Below, one piece after another: positions 9,428-19,448 of a stretch of DNA of 64,000 nt. Under the pieces are notes generated by a model. That model did no database searches, was not told the origin of the DNA, and worked only from the letters and a program-made list of their open reading frames with translations. The stretch spans positions 1-64,000 of the forward strand of contig CALUXI010000001.1 of the NCBI GenBank assembly GCA_944324705.1, written 5' to 3'. How positions within the stretch are numbered: the first letter of the stretch is position 1; each line of letters starts with the position of its first letter. This stretch comes from an uncultured Acholeplasmatales bacterium (lineage in GTDB: Bacteria; Bacillota_I; Bacilli_A; Acholeplasmatales; Anaeroplasmataceae). The translations under genes and the position numbers were made by a program.

Positions 9428-9438
9428 AGCTAAAGGCT
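9408..9438 (-). terminator. Intrinsic terminator after khpA
   Basis: AGCCTCTAG and CTAAAGGCT form a 9-bp stem with one mismatch, followed on the minus strand by a T-rich run. It separates rpsP-khpA from addBA. Confidence 0.65.
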
Positions 9439-9443
9439 AAATA

Positions 9444-9686
9444 TTATTTACTTTCTATTTCCAAATGGATTTTCTTTCCTTCTTTAGAAGCACCTGCAAA
9501 TAAGATGGTACGAATAGCTTGGGCAATATGACCACCCTTACCAATTACTCTACCAAAATCTTTAGAATTAACTTTAACTTTATATTCCAAAGTTGGTTCT
9601 AGAGAAATAGCTTCTATTTCAACATCTTCTGGGTAAGTAACTAAAGGAAGAATTAAACTCTTAATTAACTCTTCAAAATTAATCAT
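9444..9686 (-). CDS. khpA: KH-domain RNA-binding protein KhpA (YlqC)
   Basis: An 80-aa single KH domain. KhpA, with KhpB/EloR, binds many RNAs and affects cell division and elongation in Bacillota. The GXXG loop is VIGKGGHIAQAIRTIL around residues 47-62, and the whole length fits the family. It follows rpsP by 10 bases, the conserved order in this phylum, and is closed by its own terminator. Confidence 0.93.
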   Translation of the reverse strand: MINFEELIKSLILPLVTYPEDVEIEAISLEPTLEYKVKVNSKDFGRVIGKGGHIAQAIRTILFAGASKEGKKIHLEIESK

Positions 9687-9696
9687 CTTACACCTC

Positions 9697-9948
9697 TTAC
9701 TTTGCGTTCTTTACAATGCCTTCTGCTTTAAGTAAATTTTTAACAGTAATAGTTGGTTGAGCACCTTGATTTAACCATTTTTCAGCTAATTCTTTATTAA
9801 TTGTAACTGTAGCTGGGTTTGTTTTTGGGTTATAAGTACCAACGATTTCAATAAATTTACCATCTCTAGGACTATGAGAGTCAGCAGCAACAATACGATA
9901 TTTAGGATCTTTATGAGAACCAAATCTTTGTAGTCTTAATTTAACCAT
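9697..9948 (-). CDS. rpsP: 30S ribosomal protein S16 (bS16)
   Basis: [41 protein letters not shown] is the diagnostic N-terminal half of S16; 83 aa is the normal size. I start at the ATG at 9948: AAGGAG stands the right distance upstream, whereas the GTG three codons earlier touches the Shine-Dalgarno sequence. It is the first gene of the unit and has a near-consensus promoter about 30 bases upstream. Confidence 0.97.
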   Translation of the reverse strand: MVKLRLQRFGSHKDPKYRIVAADSHSPRDGKFIEIVGTYNPKTNPATVTINKELAEKWLNQGAQPTITVKNLLKAEGIVKNAK

Positions 9949-9978
9949 TATTTTCACTCCTTTTTACGAATTCAGCTT

Positions 9979-10006
9979 ATTATACCATATAAAATATAAG
10001 TGTCAA
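9979..10006 (-). promoter_or_regulatory. Strong promoter of rpsP-khpA
   Basis: TTGACA (10001-10006), a 16-base spacer and TATAAT (9979-9984) with an upstream TGG give a near-perfect housekeeping promoter on the minus strand. The -35 lies inside an inverted repeat, AAGTGTCAAG / CTTGACACTT (9998-10025). Confidence 0.8.
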
Positions 10007-10025
10007 GTATTTTTTCTTGACACTT
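9998..10025. repeat. Inverted repeat over the rpsP -35 region
   Basis: AAGTGTCAAG and CTTGACACTT are perfect 10-bp arms separated by 8 bases. The arms create two TTGACA copies facing in opposite directions. It could be an operator or a terminator for read-through from 10161; I cannot decide. Confidence 0.6.
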
Positions 10026-10160
10026 AATAAATATGGTTTCCAATATGAATTTGACCCTGTTATTATATTATTGTTTTTAAACAAATAAAACAAGAAAATT
10101 AATTATTAATACTACTTTATGCAATCAAAAAGTTTTAATAGTAGAATAAATTTCATATAA

Positions 10161-13100
10161 CTAATAATTGAGTTTAGCTTCATAATAGATGTTAGCCGCA
10201 CTTACCCATGGCGCATAAGATGTAATCTTCATAAATTGTTCTTCGGTACCTTCATAATAAATATTTATTAAACCAGTACGAGTATTGAATGCATTTATAG
10301 ATATTTTTTCTACTGTTAAAGGAATTTCAATCGTTATAACTATATTGTAAGTCGTATAAAATGCATAGTCATTTATATTTCGTACAGTTCTTGGAATTTT
10401 CACAGTGTCTGAATATAGTTCATAATATTCGCCTTCATCATTTTTTAAATGTAAAACATAAGTATCAACCTCATCAGAAAAACTTAATTTTAAATAATCT
10501 TCTATTGTTCCATCATAGTAGGTAAGTTTACCAAAGGTGTTATTGCCAAACGAAATTAATGTTTTAGGAATTGTAATAGATTCAAAATTAAAGTAAGTTA
10601 AAACATAGTCTTGTAATCTGACTATATTAGGAGAAATAACTAAATCTTTAACAAGTTCATATTCACCATCAGAATTTTTAAAATAAACATTTTGAGTGTC
10701 TATTGAATAGTATTGACTTTCTAATACTAGTTGATTAAATTCTTCAAAAGTACCATCAAAATACATGTTATTAATTGTTGGATAATTGGTAAAAATGTCT
10801 TGAGAAAAACCCAATAATGATTTGTTCGATGGAATAGTTAAGCTATTTAAATACTCAGTAGTAAAGGCGTAAGTATTTATTTTATATAAAACCTTCATTT
10901 TTGGTAACACAACATCTAAAGAATCTCCAATATATTTCACTAAACTTAAACCAGCTGTTGAGTTGTAAAATATAAAATCATCAATCAACTCAAACTCACC
11001 ATCTTCTTCTATATATGCAGGATGATTATTAGTATTTATGCTAGTAGCATTATTATATATATGAACTAAACTTCTAGCATCAGAAAACGAAATACTCAAA
11101 TGAGAATCTTCTGGTAAATAAACCACCATTAATAAAGGCAAATAAGTATAAAAACTATAATAACTATTTCCGCCCTCCATATTGCTGAAGTCCAACATAT
11201 ATAAATTAGGTAGGTTTTCAATACCAATGTCCTTAATATCTTTATTAAATGTGATTGAAGTAATATTTCTAGCCCCACTAATTAACTCACCATTTAAATT
11301 AATAATTCCCTCAGGAATAACAATATCATGAATTAATTCATCATTTATGATTAATTCATAATTTGTAGAAAAGCCATCAAAGGTTGAGAAGGAAATATTT
11401 AAATATTCATCAATTGTACCTGCAAAATATAATTTTTCAATATTATAAAATGGTTTATAACCCACATAATTAATTGACGCTGGTAAATATACAACTTTTA
11501 GATTAATGAAATCATAATATTTACTAGATACAGATTCAACTCCATTTAAAATTACTAATTCTTCATATGATTTAACATTAATATTATCAACGTAAAACTC
11601 ACATTGATTTTCAAAAGATAAAGACGAATCCAAAAATTGATATTCTTCTAATGTGCCTAAATAATAAACCTCTTTTAAATCTGGTAAATCAGCAATTGCC
11701 TCTGAAGCAATATATTTTACAGTGTTAGGAATATTGATTCTTTCAATATTTTTTATTTTATATAGAGAGCGAGTTTCTAAGACTTCAACATTTTCAGGAA
11801 TACTTATTTCGCCACTCAACAACACATCATTAACATATATATCAATATAATTATTAATTTGTGGTAGGACATTTAATGTGATTAATTGATACAATGATGT
11901 TACATTAATTGCCTTTAATAAATCATTACTGCCAATCGCCAAATAAGGACATTCTACTAAACTTGAAGGGAATTTAATACTTTCAATATCTAAATCGTAT
12001 AAAATATAGCTCTCTAGTTTAGTAACACCCTCTGGAATTTCTACATCTACTAACTTTTCACCATTTACATAAACATAATTAACATTACCATAGTGCATTA
12101 AATAACCAAGCTGTTCATGTTTAAAATAATTTTCTGTTGTACCTAAATAATAAATAGTGTTAAAGCTATCATAATAATTACCAAATGCTTCCATAAAACC
12201 ATAACAAATTGCCGGAACTGTCATCGTAGCTAAATCTTTATAACTATAAAATAAATTTTTACGTAAATAATATTCATTTTTTAAATTTGGCAATTCAACA
12301 TTAATATCATCACCTAAATAACCGATTAATGTTTTCTTATCATTATAATCATAGAAAATATAATCCCCATCATAAATAATTTTAGAATCTTTAGGTTTTT
12401 TATAATTATAAACATTTGTTGTTAAATCATATTGTGTAAGATTACATATTTCATATGCATTTTGTGGGTCAAAATTAGTTACTATATTTTCAGTTAAATC
12501 AGGCAATAAATAATACAAAATAATACCAGTTACAAGACTTAAATCATTAGAAATTTCTGTAACGTTAGGACCCACTTTTAAAACTAACAAATTATGAGCG
12601 TTCATAAAAGAGAAACTATTAATTTTACCACCTAAAACTGTTATATCTGTTAATTTTCTTGGTAAATAAACTTCATTGAAATTGCCATCATAAACTTTAT
12701 AATATGTGTCGTTTTTACTAAATATTATTGAAAAATGCTTATTTATATCATTTAAATTATTGCCAACATATGGTAATGTAATTTGTTTGATGTTTGGAGT
12801 AGAAAAAGCACCATCATTTATTTCATTAACTTTTGCTGGTAAAATAATTTCCTCAATACTATCACCAACAATGGCCAATTCATTAATGATATTTACTTCA
12901 TTAGCTATTTCAACAGAAATTAATTTTGCATTATCACATATAGCATAACCATTTAATTGATTAATTTTTTTAATTGTTATTTTTTCCAAATTAGGATTAT
13001 TACAAATCGCATAATTTTTTATTGTATCTACAGAATCTATTATAATTTGCTTTAAATTAGGTAAATTACTAATACCATAATACTCAATAATCTCTAAATT

Positions 13101-14900
13101 TCCAGTTATTATTATACTTTCAAAAGGTGCATTATTTAATGTATTATATCTTATTGTTTTTACATTACTAGGAATTACAAGTTCCTTAATCAATTGATTA
13201 TTTAGATAGAATTGTGAATTACCATTAAACAAACTTCCATATTTATCGTTTATTTTAATATTTAACAAACTATTAATACTATTATAATAAAGCAAATTAG
13301 ATATTTCAGTATTATAAAAAGCATAACTGCCTATTTCAACTAATGTAGAATAAATATATAAATAATTAATTTTAGACCCAGAAAAGGCATAATCACCTAC
13401 TTTTTCTAAATTAGGATTAAACACGACTTCAATTATACCTATATTCTCAAAGGCATTATTTGCAATTTCTCTAACTGGTAAACCATTATGATATGAGGGA
13501 ATATTAATTTTATTAACATCCATGATCACATCCAAATTTATCCCTTTTACAATGTAGTAAGTCCCATCTTCACTTAATTCATAATTTAAACACTCATCAT
13601 TTTCCATACTTATATCACAACGATCACAAGTTAAACCATCCATAGAAATATGTCCTAAAGCTGGTATAATTTCAATCACTTTTTTATCACATAATTCACA
13701 TACTGACACTTTTTCTCCAACTTCTATACAACTTGGCTCAGATAAAATGCTATATGTAGAAAATTTATGTTCACTAACTAATTTTATATTGTCAATATAC
13801 CAATCTTGACAACGTGAACAAGTATTTAATGTATATCCTTTATTGCTACACGTTGGTTCTATAATTTTAGATTGATAATTATGACCAAGTGAATCAATCA
13901 TCTCTATATATTCATATTTTTGTTCACCAACTTCTAAAGTGTATGAAGCTAAACCACCCTTTGTACAAGTTGGCGCATCAATTATATTATATTCATAATT
14001 TTCTTTATTTATAATTGGTAATACATACTCATCTATGTGTGATGCATCCCTTTTGCAGATTCTCCTCATTAATCCTTCTTTTTTAAATGTAGGGTTTTCA
14101 ACAACTTCATATTCACCATAATCATGTTCTAACTTTGGAATAATTTTTTCTTCAGCCGTTAAGTTTAAATCATAACTACCTCCTATCTGAACATAATGTT
14201 GTCTATATGTTTTACCATCCTCAGTACAAGTTGGCTCAATTGTATATAGACCCCAATTTTCTATTGCTGGTATAGTTGTAGAAGCTCCATATGAACAATG
14301 TGTACAATACACAGAAACTATACCTGGCGTTGTCAAAGTTGGTCCTACTTCAAATTTATGATAAAAATCATGTTTTTGATATTCTGGTTTCACGTTAATA
14401 GATTTAGCATAACCACAATCACTACATGTATAGTATACATTTACACTATCTATACCGCATTGTATATCATTATTATCTAAAACAAACTTATGTTTTTCTT
14501 TTTCTAATATTTGACCACAATTTAAACAAGTTTTTACATGACTTTCATCATCATAAGACATAAAATAATCAAGTGGTACATGTTTTTCATAATCAAGTTC
14601 TTTTGCTTCTTCATAACCACAAACCTGACATCTATTAACAACAATTGTCTTATTCATACAGTCCCCTTTAATTTCTATTGTTTCCATAATATGAGGACTT
14701 TTATTAAATAATTGATCACAGCAAGTGGCAATTTGCCAATGATTTTTTTCATCAAATTGCCAACTTTCCAATACATTATGTATATGATTATTGTTTGTTT
14801 GCTCATCTTTTTCTATTTGAGATTGACTAGAACAAGAATTTAAAAACAAAAAAGAAATTAAAGACAATACTCCAATTAATATCAATTTTAGTTTACTCAT
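10161..14900 (-). CDS. Giant cysteine-rich / leucine-rich-repeat (BspA-type) surface lipoprotein
   Basis: A 1579-aa exported lipoprotein. The signal peptide MSKLKLILIGVLSLISFLF ends in the lipobox LNSC (Cys23). Residues about 30-430 hold serial CxxC modules (CQVCGY, CLNCG, CSDCGY, CTHC, CSRCQ, CELCD, CDRCD) of a zinc-ribbon-like kind common in gut surface proteins. From about residue 440 to the end there are LRR_5 (TpLRR/BspA) repeats with phrases such as VREIANNAFEN and VGDYAFSGSK, interleaved with recurring YYEGTEEQFMKI-like strand units. Such proteins act in adhesion or ligand display. No sortase motif is present. It stands alone; AGGAG precedes the ATG. It differs from the heme-locus LRR protein, which lacks the long CxxC array. 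Confidence 0.85.
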   Translation of the reverse strand: MSKLKLILIGVLSLISFLFLNSCSSQSQIEKDEQTNNNHIHNVLESWQFDEKNHWQIATCCDQLFNKSPHIMETIEIKGDCMNKTIVVNRCQVCGYEEAKELDYEKHVPLDYFMSYDDESHVKTCLNCGQILEKEKHKFVLDNNDIQCGIDSVNVYYTCSDCGYAKSINVKPEYQKHDFYHKFEVGPTLTTPGIVSVYCTHCSYGASTTIPAIENWGLYTIEPTCTEDGKTYRQHYVQIGGSYDLNLTAEEKIIPKLEHDYGEYEVVENPTFKKEGLMRRICKRDASHIDEYVLPIINKENYEYNIIDAPTCTKGGLASYTLEVGEQKYEYIEMIDSLGHNYQSKIIEPTCSNKGYTLNTCSRCQDWYIDNIKLVSEHKFSTYSILSEPSCIEVGEKVSVCELCDKKVIEIIPALGHISMDGLTCDRCDISMENDECLNYELSEDGTYYIVKGINLDVIMDVNKINIPSYHNGLPVREIANNAFENIGIIEVVFNPNLEKVGDYAFSGSKINYLYIYSTLVEIGSYAFYNTEISNLLYYNSINSLLNIKINDKYGSLFNGNSQFYLNNQLIKELVIPSNVKTIRYNTLNNAPFESIIITGNLEIIEYYGISNLPNLKQIIIDSVDTIKNYAICNNPNLEKITIKKINQLNGYAICDNAKLISVEIANEVNIINELAIVGDSIEEIILPAKVNEINDGAFSTPNIKQITLPYVGNNLNDINKHFSIIFSKNDTYYKVYDGNFNEVYLPRKLTDITVLGGKINSFSFMNAHNLLVLKVGPNVTEISNDLSLVTGIILYYLLPDLTENIVTNFDPQNAYEICNLTQYDLTTNVYNYKKPKDSKIIYDGDYIFYDYNDKKTLIGYLGDDINVELPNLKNEYYLRKNLFYSYKDLATMTVPAICYGFMEAFGNYYDSFNTIYYLGTTENYFKHEQLGYLMHYGNVNYVYVNGEKLVDVEIPEGVTKLESYILYDLDIESIKFPSSLVECPYLAIGSNDLLKAINVTSLYQLITLNVLPQINNYIDIYVNDVLLSGEISIPENVEVLETRSLYKIKNIERINIPNTVKYIASEAIADLPDLKEVYYLGTLEEYQFLDSSLSFENQCEFYVDNINVKSYEELVILNGVESVSSKYYDFINLKVVYLPASINYVGYKPFYNIEKLYFAGTIDEYLNISFSTFDGFSTNYELIINDELIHDIVIPEGIINLNGELISGARNITSITFNKDIKDIGIENLPNLYMLDFSNMEGGNSYYSFYTYLPLLMVVYLPEDSHLSISFSDARSLVHIYNNATSINTNNHPAYIEEDGEFELIDDFIFYNSTAGLSLVKYIGDSLDVVLPKMKVLYKINTYAFTTEYLNSLTIPSNKSLLGFSQDIFTNYPTINNMYFDGTFEEFNQLVLESQYYSIDTQNVYFKNSDGEYELVKDLVISPNIVRLQDYVLTYFNFESITIPKTLISFGNNTFGKLTYYDGTIEDYLKLSFSDEVDTYVLHLKNDEGEYYELYSDTVKIPRTVRNINDYAFYTTYNIVITIEIPLTVEKISINAFNTRTGLINIYYEGTEEQFMKITSYAPWVSAANIYYEAKLNY

Positions 14901-15237
14901 AATTTATCTCCTATATATTTTTATTTTAATTCATTAATTAGATTCATAATTAAATATTTTATTCAAGATAAATTAAATTTTGTCATTTCTATTGTAAGCA
15001 TCTAAAATGCTTATGTACAATAAAAATCCGTCTGTTTCTGATGAGTTTTTTATCTACTTTTGACATATAATCTAATCAAAGCATACCGGTAATATGTCAA
15101 GATAGAAAATTTAATAAAAATATGAAAAATCGATAATATTAAGGCAATGCAAAAAGACCTATAAAAATAGGCTAAAAAAATGAAGGCAGGTGTATTTATC
15201 AAAGAGGATTAGCATTCTTTATACAATTGATTTTTAC
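14901..15237. other. Noncoding gap upstream of the giant lipoprotein
   Basis: 337 bases with no supported gene. It should hold the promoter of the lipoprotein gene (a weak TTGAAT / TCTAAT pair on the minus strand is the best I see) and contains the inverted repeat at 15060-15100. Nothing else is recognised. Confidence 0.5.
15060..15100. repeat. Inverted repeat TTGACATAT / ATATGTCAA
   Basis: Perfect 9-bp arms separated by 23 bases, flanked by further partial symmetry (TATCT ... AGATA). It lies between the lipoprotein gene and the IS110-type remnant and may be a scar or operator of the lost element. Confidence 0.45.
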
Positions 15238-15435
15238 TCAATAATCCATATGAAAATGGTATCTTAAAAGTGTAGGATGAGAGTGAAGACGTTTTTTTAG
15301 ACTTTTTATAGTATATATCAAACGTATAAATTTTCTAGCAGTTAAAACAATGGCGCGAGTATGTTGATGTGTTTTAACTTCAGCATATTTCTTTTGATAA
15401 TATTTTAAATAAGTTTCGTTGTGCAATATAGCCAT
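15238..15435 (-). pseudogene. IS110-family transposase C-terminal remnant
   Basis: The 65 aa read THQHTRAIVLTARKFIRLIYTIK, which is the end of the Transposase_20 (IS116/IS110/IS902) domain, where RAxxxTARKxxRxxY is typical. The RuvC-like DEDD half is absent and a stop codon lies just before the ATG, so this is a fragment of an element about 1.2 kb long when complete. It marks an old insertion in the accessory region between the surface lipoprotein and the helicase. Confidence 0.65.
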
Positions 15436-15637
15436 ATTGGTTTAGACAAGAAATATATACTTTTATAGGAATTGTTACATTGATACTAAACAATAATAGT
15501 CAATTTAACATCTACTTAATTGATCAAATTAAAAATTTATGTCTTAAATAGAAATATAAATTTATTTAACTCAAACATTAAAATAAATATCATTAAATAA
15601 TTTGTTAAAACTACTCATCACTAATTACTTTATAGTT

Positions 15638-18034
15638 TTATTTTAACCATTTAAATCGCTTAATTTTATTTAATATTTTAACACCATTTTCACTTCTAGT
15701 ATAAACAAGCTTATAGGATCCAAATCTTTTTAAGTTATCAGCAAATATTTGAGCTACTTGTCTATTTTTACTAATAATAGAAGGACAACTTATACTATTT
15801 GCGTATATTGGTATAAAAATAAAATAATATATTAATACATATCTTGGATTATTTACTTCAAGCAAAATTTCTTTAATAGCATTATAGAAAATCATTTTAT
15901 CTCTAACATATTTAGAATTGATTTTTATTTCATAATAAGTTTCTTGTTTATTTATATTTTTATTAAGAATAAAATTAACTTCTTTAATTATATTTGTTTC
16001 TAATAGTGTTTCTTTTAAACTATTCATTATTTTGTTTAAATAATTTAATGGATTAGCAATATATAAATAAGACCGTATTAAAAAATATAATAAAATGAAT
16101 AATATGATAATAACTAAACTATAGGTAGCATCTAATAGACCATTATTGCCGGTATTATTGTTAATAAATATAAAAACAAAAAACATTATTACTGAAAATA
16201 TCATCAAAATTATGCTTGTTGCTTGTTTAATTCTTATTTTTGATTTAAATATCCTCTCTTTTGGGATGCTTAAATCTTTAGTTATCACACAATTATTATC
16301 TGAAATATTTTGCCAAGCGTTTTTAATTTCATCCAATTTTTTAGCATAATCAATAGTTTTTTTATTAATTTTTTCCGTATTACTTGCTTCTATAATTTTT
16401 GGAAAATAATTGTATCTATAAATATTATTCATTAATATATTTCTTTTATCACTTAACCCATAAAAACTAGTAAATCTTCTTTTAAGTTCAAAGTCATCAT
16501 TATTAATATCTATGTTAAAAGGAACACTTAATAAGTGCCATATATGTGAAATTTTATTATCTAAAAATCTTAAAGCTCTTCCTCTTATTTGATTTGAGGA
16601 AATGAAACTTTCAACAAAACTCGCAATTATAAGAGTATTTGTTATTTTAGAATCCCAGCCTTCACCTAATAGCGAACGTGTACCAATTAATATTTTAATT
16701 TTGCCACTATTATAAAGTTCTGATACAAGGCTAATTGCAGCACCATTTATATTTTCAAATATTACATATTTATCAAATGATTTATATTTTAAATCTTTAA
16801 AAAGATATAAAAATTTAGCTTCTACTATTACTAAACTTCCACTTAAAACAGCAACGCTATTATATTTAGAATATAGCTTTTGAAAAATAGAAATAACACT
16901 TAGCTCTCTTATAATTTTGTGATTTATTAGTTTTATTAAATCAACATTTCTAATATAATCAGTAAGAATTAATATTGCTGCTGAATCATGTCTTAAATTA
17001 TATTCAAAATCTACTATATCATTAATTGATTTTAATTTATTAATTGAGTTATTAATTTTTTTACTAATTTTTTCACTCAAAACTAAATTAACTTTATTTT
17101 TTTCAATTAAATCATATTTCAAGAATACATTTTTAATTTTTTCTATCTTTAAATTAAACACAATATAATTATATATTTCTTCGATATCTTTCCATAATAT
17201 TTTTTGAGGTTTAAAATTCTTAAGCCATTTATTTAATAATTTTTTGTCAAATTTATAATTACATAATATTAAATAATTAACTAGCAAATAATAGACTGAA
17301 ACATCTTCATATATCTCTTCTTTATTATTTAAAATATTATTTCTAATAATATCATATACATCATTTAATAAATTATCGTTAATAATTTCTGTTAAAGCTA
17401 AATTAACATCATATCTGTAATCATTAACTTCTTTTTCTTCATAATTCAATAAATTGTTTAAATATATATAATCTTGATGGGGACAAACTGCTTTTGCTTT
17501 AATTAACGATGTTATTTCTACTTCAGTATCTATTTCACCACATAAATTAAGATATTTATTATAATCAGTTAAATTTAAATCATATGGCGGAGTAGCCGTA
17601 AATGATAATGTAAATATTACATTAATTTGATCTTTAAATTGATTTATTTGTTTTAACCACTTATTATGTAAGTGATGTGCTTCATCAAAGCATAATACAA
17701 CTTCTTGATTCTTAAATCTATTAACTAATAATACATTTATTCCTTCATTTAATGATTGGTATGTCAATATATAAATATCATCATCTATTTTTAAATCAGA
17801 AATAAAATTAGTTTTAAAATTCTTAACCCATTGTTCTTTTATTGCTAATGTCGGCACAAAGATTACAGTTTTTTTATTTAAGCGACAAATAATCTCTAAT
17901 CCTAAAACTGTTTTACCACTACCTGGTGGAGCTACCACATTTAATTTACGATCTTCTAAATATACATTTAATTCATTTATTATATCTGCTTGATAATCTC
18001 TTAATTCATATTTAAAAAATTTGTCATTAACCAT
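15638..18034 (-). CDS. SF2 DEAD/DEAH helicase with two C-terminal membrane helices
   Basis: A 798-aa superfamily 2 helicase. Motif I is APPGSGKT (residues 35-42), motif II CFDEAHHLH, motif III SFTATPP, motif V GTRSLLGEGWDSK and motif VI NQIRGRALRF. After the helicase core, two strongly hydrophobic segments (about residues 605-627 and 636-657) are followed by a roughly 140-residue tail with SISCPSIISKNRQVAQIFADNLKR and LVYTRSENGVKIL. A helicase tethered to the membrane is unusual. From memory, uncharacterised gut Bacillota and Bacteroidota proteins share the NQMRGRAIR-type motif VI and this tail, so it is probably a known-but-unstudied family. It stands alone next to mobile-element debris. A defence role is only a guess. 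Confidence 0.75.
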   Translation of the reverse strand: MVNDKFFKYELRDYQADIINELNVYLEDRKLNVVAPPGSGKTVLGLEIICRLNKKTVIFVPTLAIKEQWVKNFKTNFISDLKIDDDIYILTYQSLNEGINVLLVNRFKNQEVVLCFDEAHHLHNKWLKQINQFKDQINVIFTLSFTATPPYDLNLTDYNKYLNLCGEIDTEVEITSLIKAKAVCPHQDYIYLNNLLNYEEKEVNDYRYDVNLALTEIINDNLLNDVYDIIRNNILNNKEEIYEDVSVYYLLVNYLILCNYKFDKKLLNKWLKNFKPQKILWKDIEEIYNYIVFNLKIEKIKNVFLKYDLIEKNKVNLVLSEKISKKINNSINKLKSINDIVDFEYNLRHDSAAILILTDYIRNVDLIKLINHKIIRELSVISIFQKLYSKYNSVAVLSGSLVIVEAKFLYLFKDLKYKSFDKYVIFENINGAAISLVSELYNSGKIKILIGTRSLLGEGWDSKITNTLIIASFVESFISSNQIRGRALRFLDNKISHIWHLLSVPFNIDINNDDFELKRRFTSFYGLSDKRNILMNNIYRYNYFPKIIEASNTEKINKKTIDYAKKLDEIKNAWQNISDNNCVITKDLSIPKERIFKSKIRIKQATSIILMIFSVIMFFVFIFINNNTGNNGLLDATYSLVIIILFILLYFLIRSYLYIANPLNYLNKIMNSLKETLLETNIIKEVNFILNKNINKQETYYEIKINSKYVRDKMIFYNAIKEILLEVNNPRYVLIYYFIFIPIYANSISCPSIISKNRQVAQIFADNLKRFGSYKLVYTRSENGVKILNKIKRFKWLK

Positions 18035-18135
18035 TTAAATCACCACTTTTAAGCAAAATTATACTTTTTATTATAATAGGAAAAACCATAACATATACAA
18101 TTTTTTCTATTTTTATATCTATTAACATGAATTAA

Positions 18136-18990
18136 TTAAGATAACAGTAATAAGGATTCAAAAATAGTTCCAGCCATTGAATCATATAAAGAACTCACAA
18201 ATATTTTATAATCTGTCTTAACACTAAATCTACTTATTACACTTGAATTTAATTTAGAGATTATTGACTCGGAAATTTGTTGATAACTTCCTCTACATGC
18301 ATTTATTCCTCTAAGCTTTACTTTATTCATTATTTTCCTAGATATAGTTCCAACCACAGCTGCCCAATATAAGTTTGCCATAAAGAAAATTAAAATTCAT
18401 CGTCATCATCCGCTAAATTTGTCATAACATCTGATGCTAATTTACTTACTACATTTACTGCTGCTTCAATAACAGAACCAATTAATAATCCTATAAACAA
18501 GCCAAATTTACCATTTGAATCAATATTAGCTATTGGATTATTTGAGCAATATGTGAATAAGTTCATTTGATTTGGAATTGTTGGTTCTAAAAATGAAGGA
18601 CTAGCAGCATTAACCATCTACACCATTCAGACACATAATATCTAGATTTATAGTAATATCCTTTATATCTAAATGGATTATATTTACCAATTGTGCTTGC
18701 TTTAGAACCTATATTTTCCAAACGCATCGCAGTCATATTTTACCACAGCATTACCATTAATATCAATGATACCTAAAATGTTTTGTAAGACATCTCCAAT
18801 GTATAAACATTTATCATTGTTATGAGTAAACCCTATCAATTGGTCATTTTCATCATATATAAAGTCAGTCTATAACTATTATTTATTTCAGTTATTAGTC
18901 TATCGTCGCTATAGTAATAATTAGTAATATTGCCATTACTATCATATTGATATGTATGACTACCAAAATAAGCCACTTTTTCTATATTTA
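18136..18990 (-). pseudogene. RHS-repeat protein, C-terminal part, decayed
   Basis: Read across frames from 18990 downward, the sequence shows RHS strands (HTYQYDSNGNITNYYYSDDRL; FIYDENDQLIGFTHNNDKCLYIGDVLQNILGIIDINGNAVVKYDCDAFGKY), a core end (GKYNPFRYKGYYY ... RYYVSEWCRW) and NLFTYCSNNPIANIDSNGKFG (18390-18617). The 81 aa at 18136-18381 (LRGINACRGSYQQISESI and following) look like the variable C-terminal region of such proteins. At least three frame breaks occur, and the N-terminal thousands of residues, including the signal peptide, are missing. It is the tail of an RHS/polymorphic-toxin gene left in an accessory region. Confidence 0.75.
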
Positions 18991-19089
18991 AAAAAAATTT
19001 TGCGAAAACTGCTATTAATACTTAACCATTCATTAATATTATGTTAGGTTAAATAAAGTATCTTTTAAAATACAATAATATTTATAAAA

Positions 19090-19113
19090 AAGACAAGCTC
19101 TTAAGCTCGCCTC
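19090..19113 (-). terminator. Intrinsic terminator after ylbF-like gene
   Basis: On the minus strand GCGAGCT TAAG AGCTTGT pairs with two wobbles and is followed by a T6 run. Confidence 0.55.
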
Positions 19114-19448
19114 TAATCTATTTTAATAACTACCTCTTCATAAACTGACTTTAAATCATTATTTATTAAGTCTTCTAATTCATTTCTAATTTTAAAATAT
19201 TCTTTTACTTCTTCTTTACTAAATAAATTAGTTTTAGCTTTTTGATATTTGTTTTTTAAATCATTATAATTAGAATAATATTTATTAGCTTTTTCCAAAT
19301 TACTTTTAGATAATTCATATTCACTTAATAAATAAAAATATTTTTCTTTAATTAATTTATTTAATTCTATTACTTTTTTAAATAATAAATTATTATCTAA
19401 ATCATTTAAATACTTATTTATTATTTCTTCTCTCTTTAAGGCATCCAT
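19113..19448 (-). CDS. YlbF/YmcA-family-like helical protein
   Basis: A 111-aa all-helical protein (KREEIINKYLNDLDNNLLFKKVIELNKLIKE ... KEYFKIRNELEDLINNDLKSVYEEVV). Length, helical pattern and the final NDLKxVYEEV segment resemble YlbF/YmcA, which with YaaT form the RNase Y-specificity complex. The match is by pattern only. I start at 19448 because GAGG lies eight bases before that ATG; it overlaps the upstream kinase-like gene, which implies coupling. Confidence 0.5.
   Translation of the reverse strand: MDALKREEIINKYLNDLDNNLLFKKVIELNKLIKEKYFYLLSEYELSKSNLEKANKYYSNYNDLKNKYQKAKTNLFSKEEVKEYFKIRNELEDLINNDLKSVYEEVVIKID

Noticed and set aside
12706-12948. 80-aa plus-strand ORF inside the 1579-aa lipoprotein
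   Set aside because: It is antisense to a continuous conserved repeat protein, lacks a ribosome binding site and resembles no protein.
15238-15435. Independent small gene
   Set aside because: The sequence is the C-terminus of an IS110-type transposase with the catalytic half missing and a stop codon just upstream.
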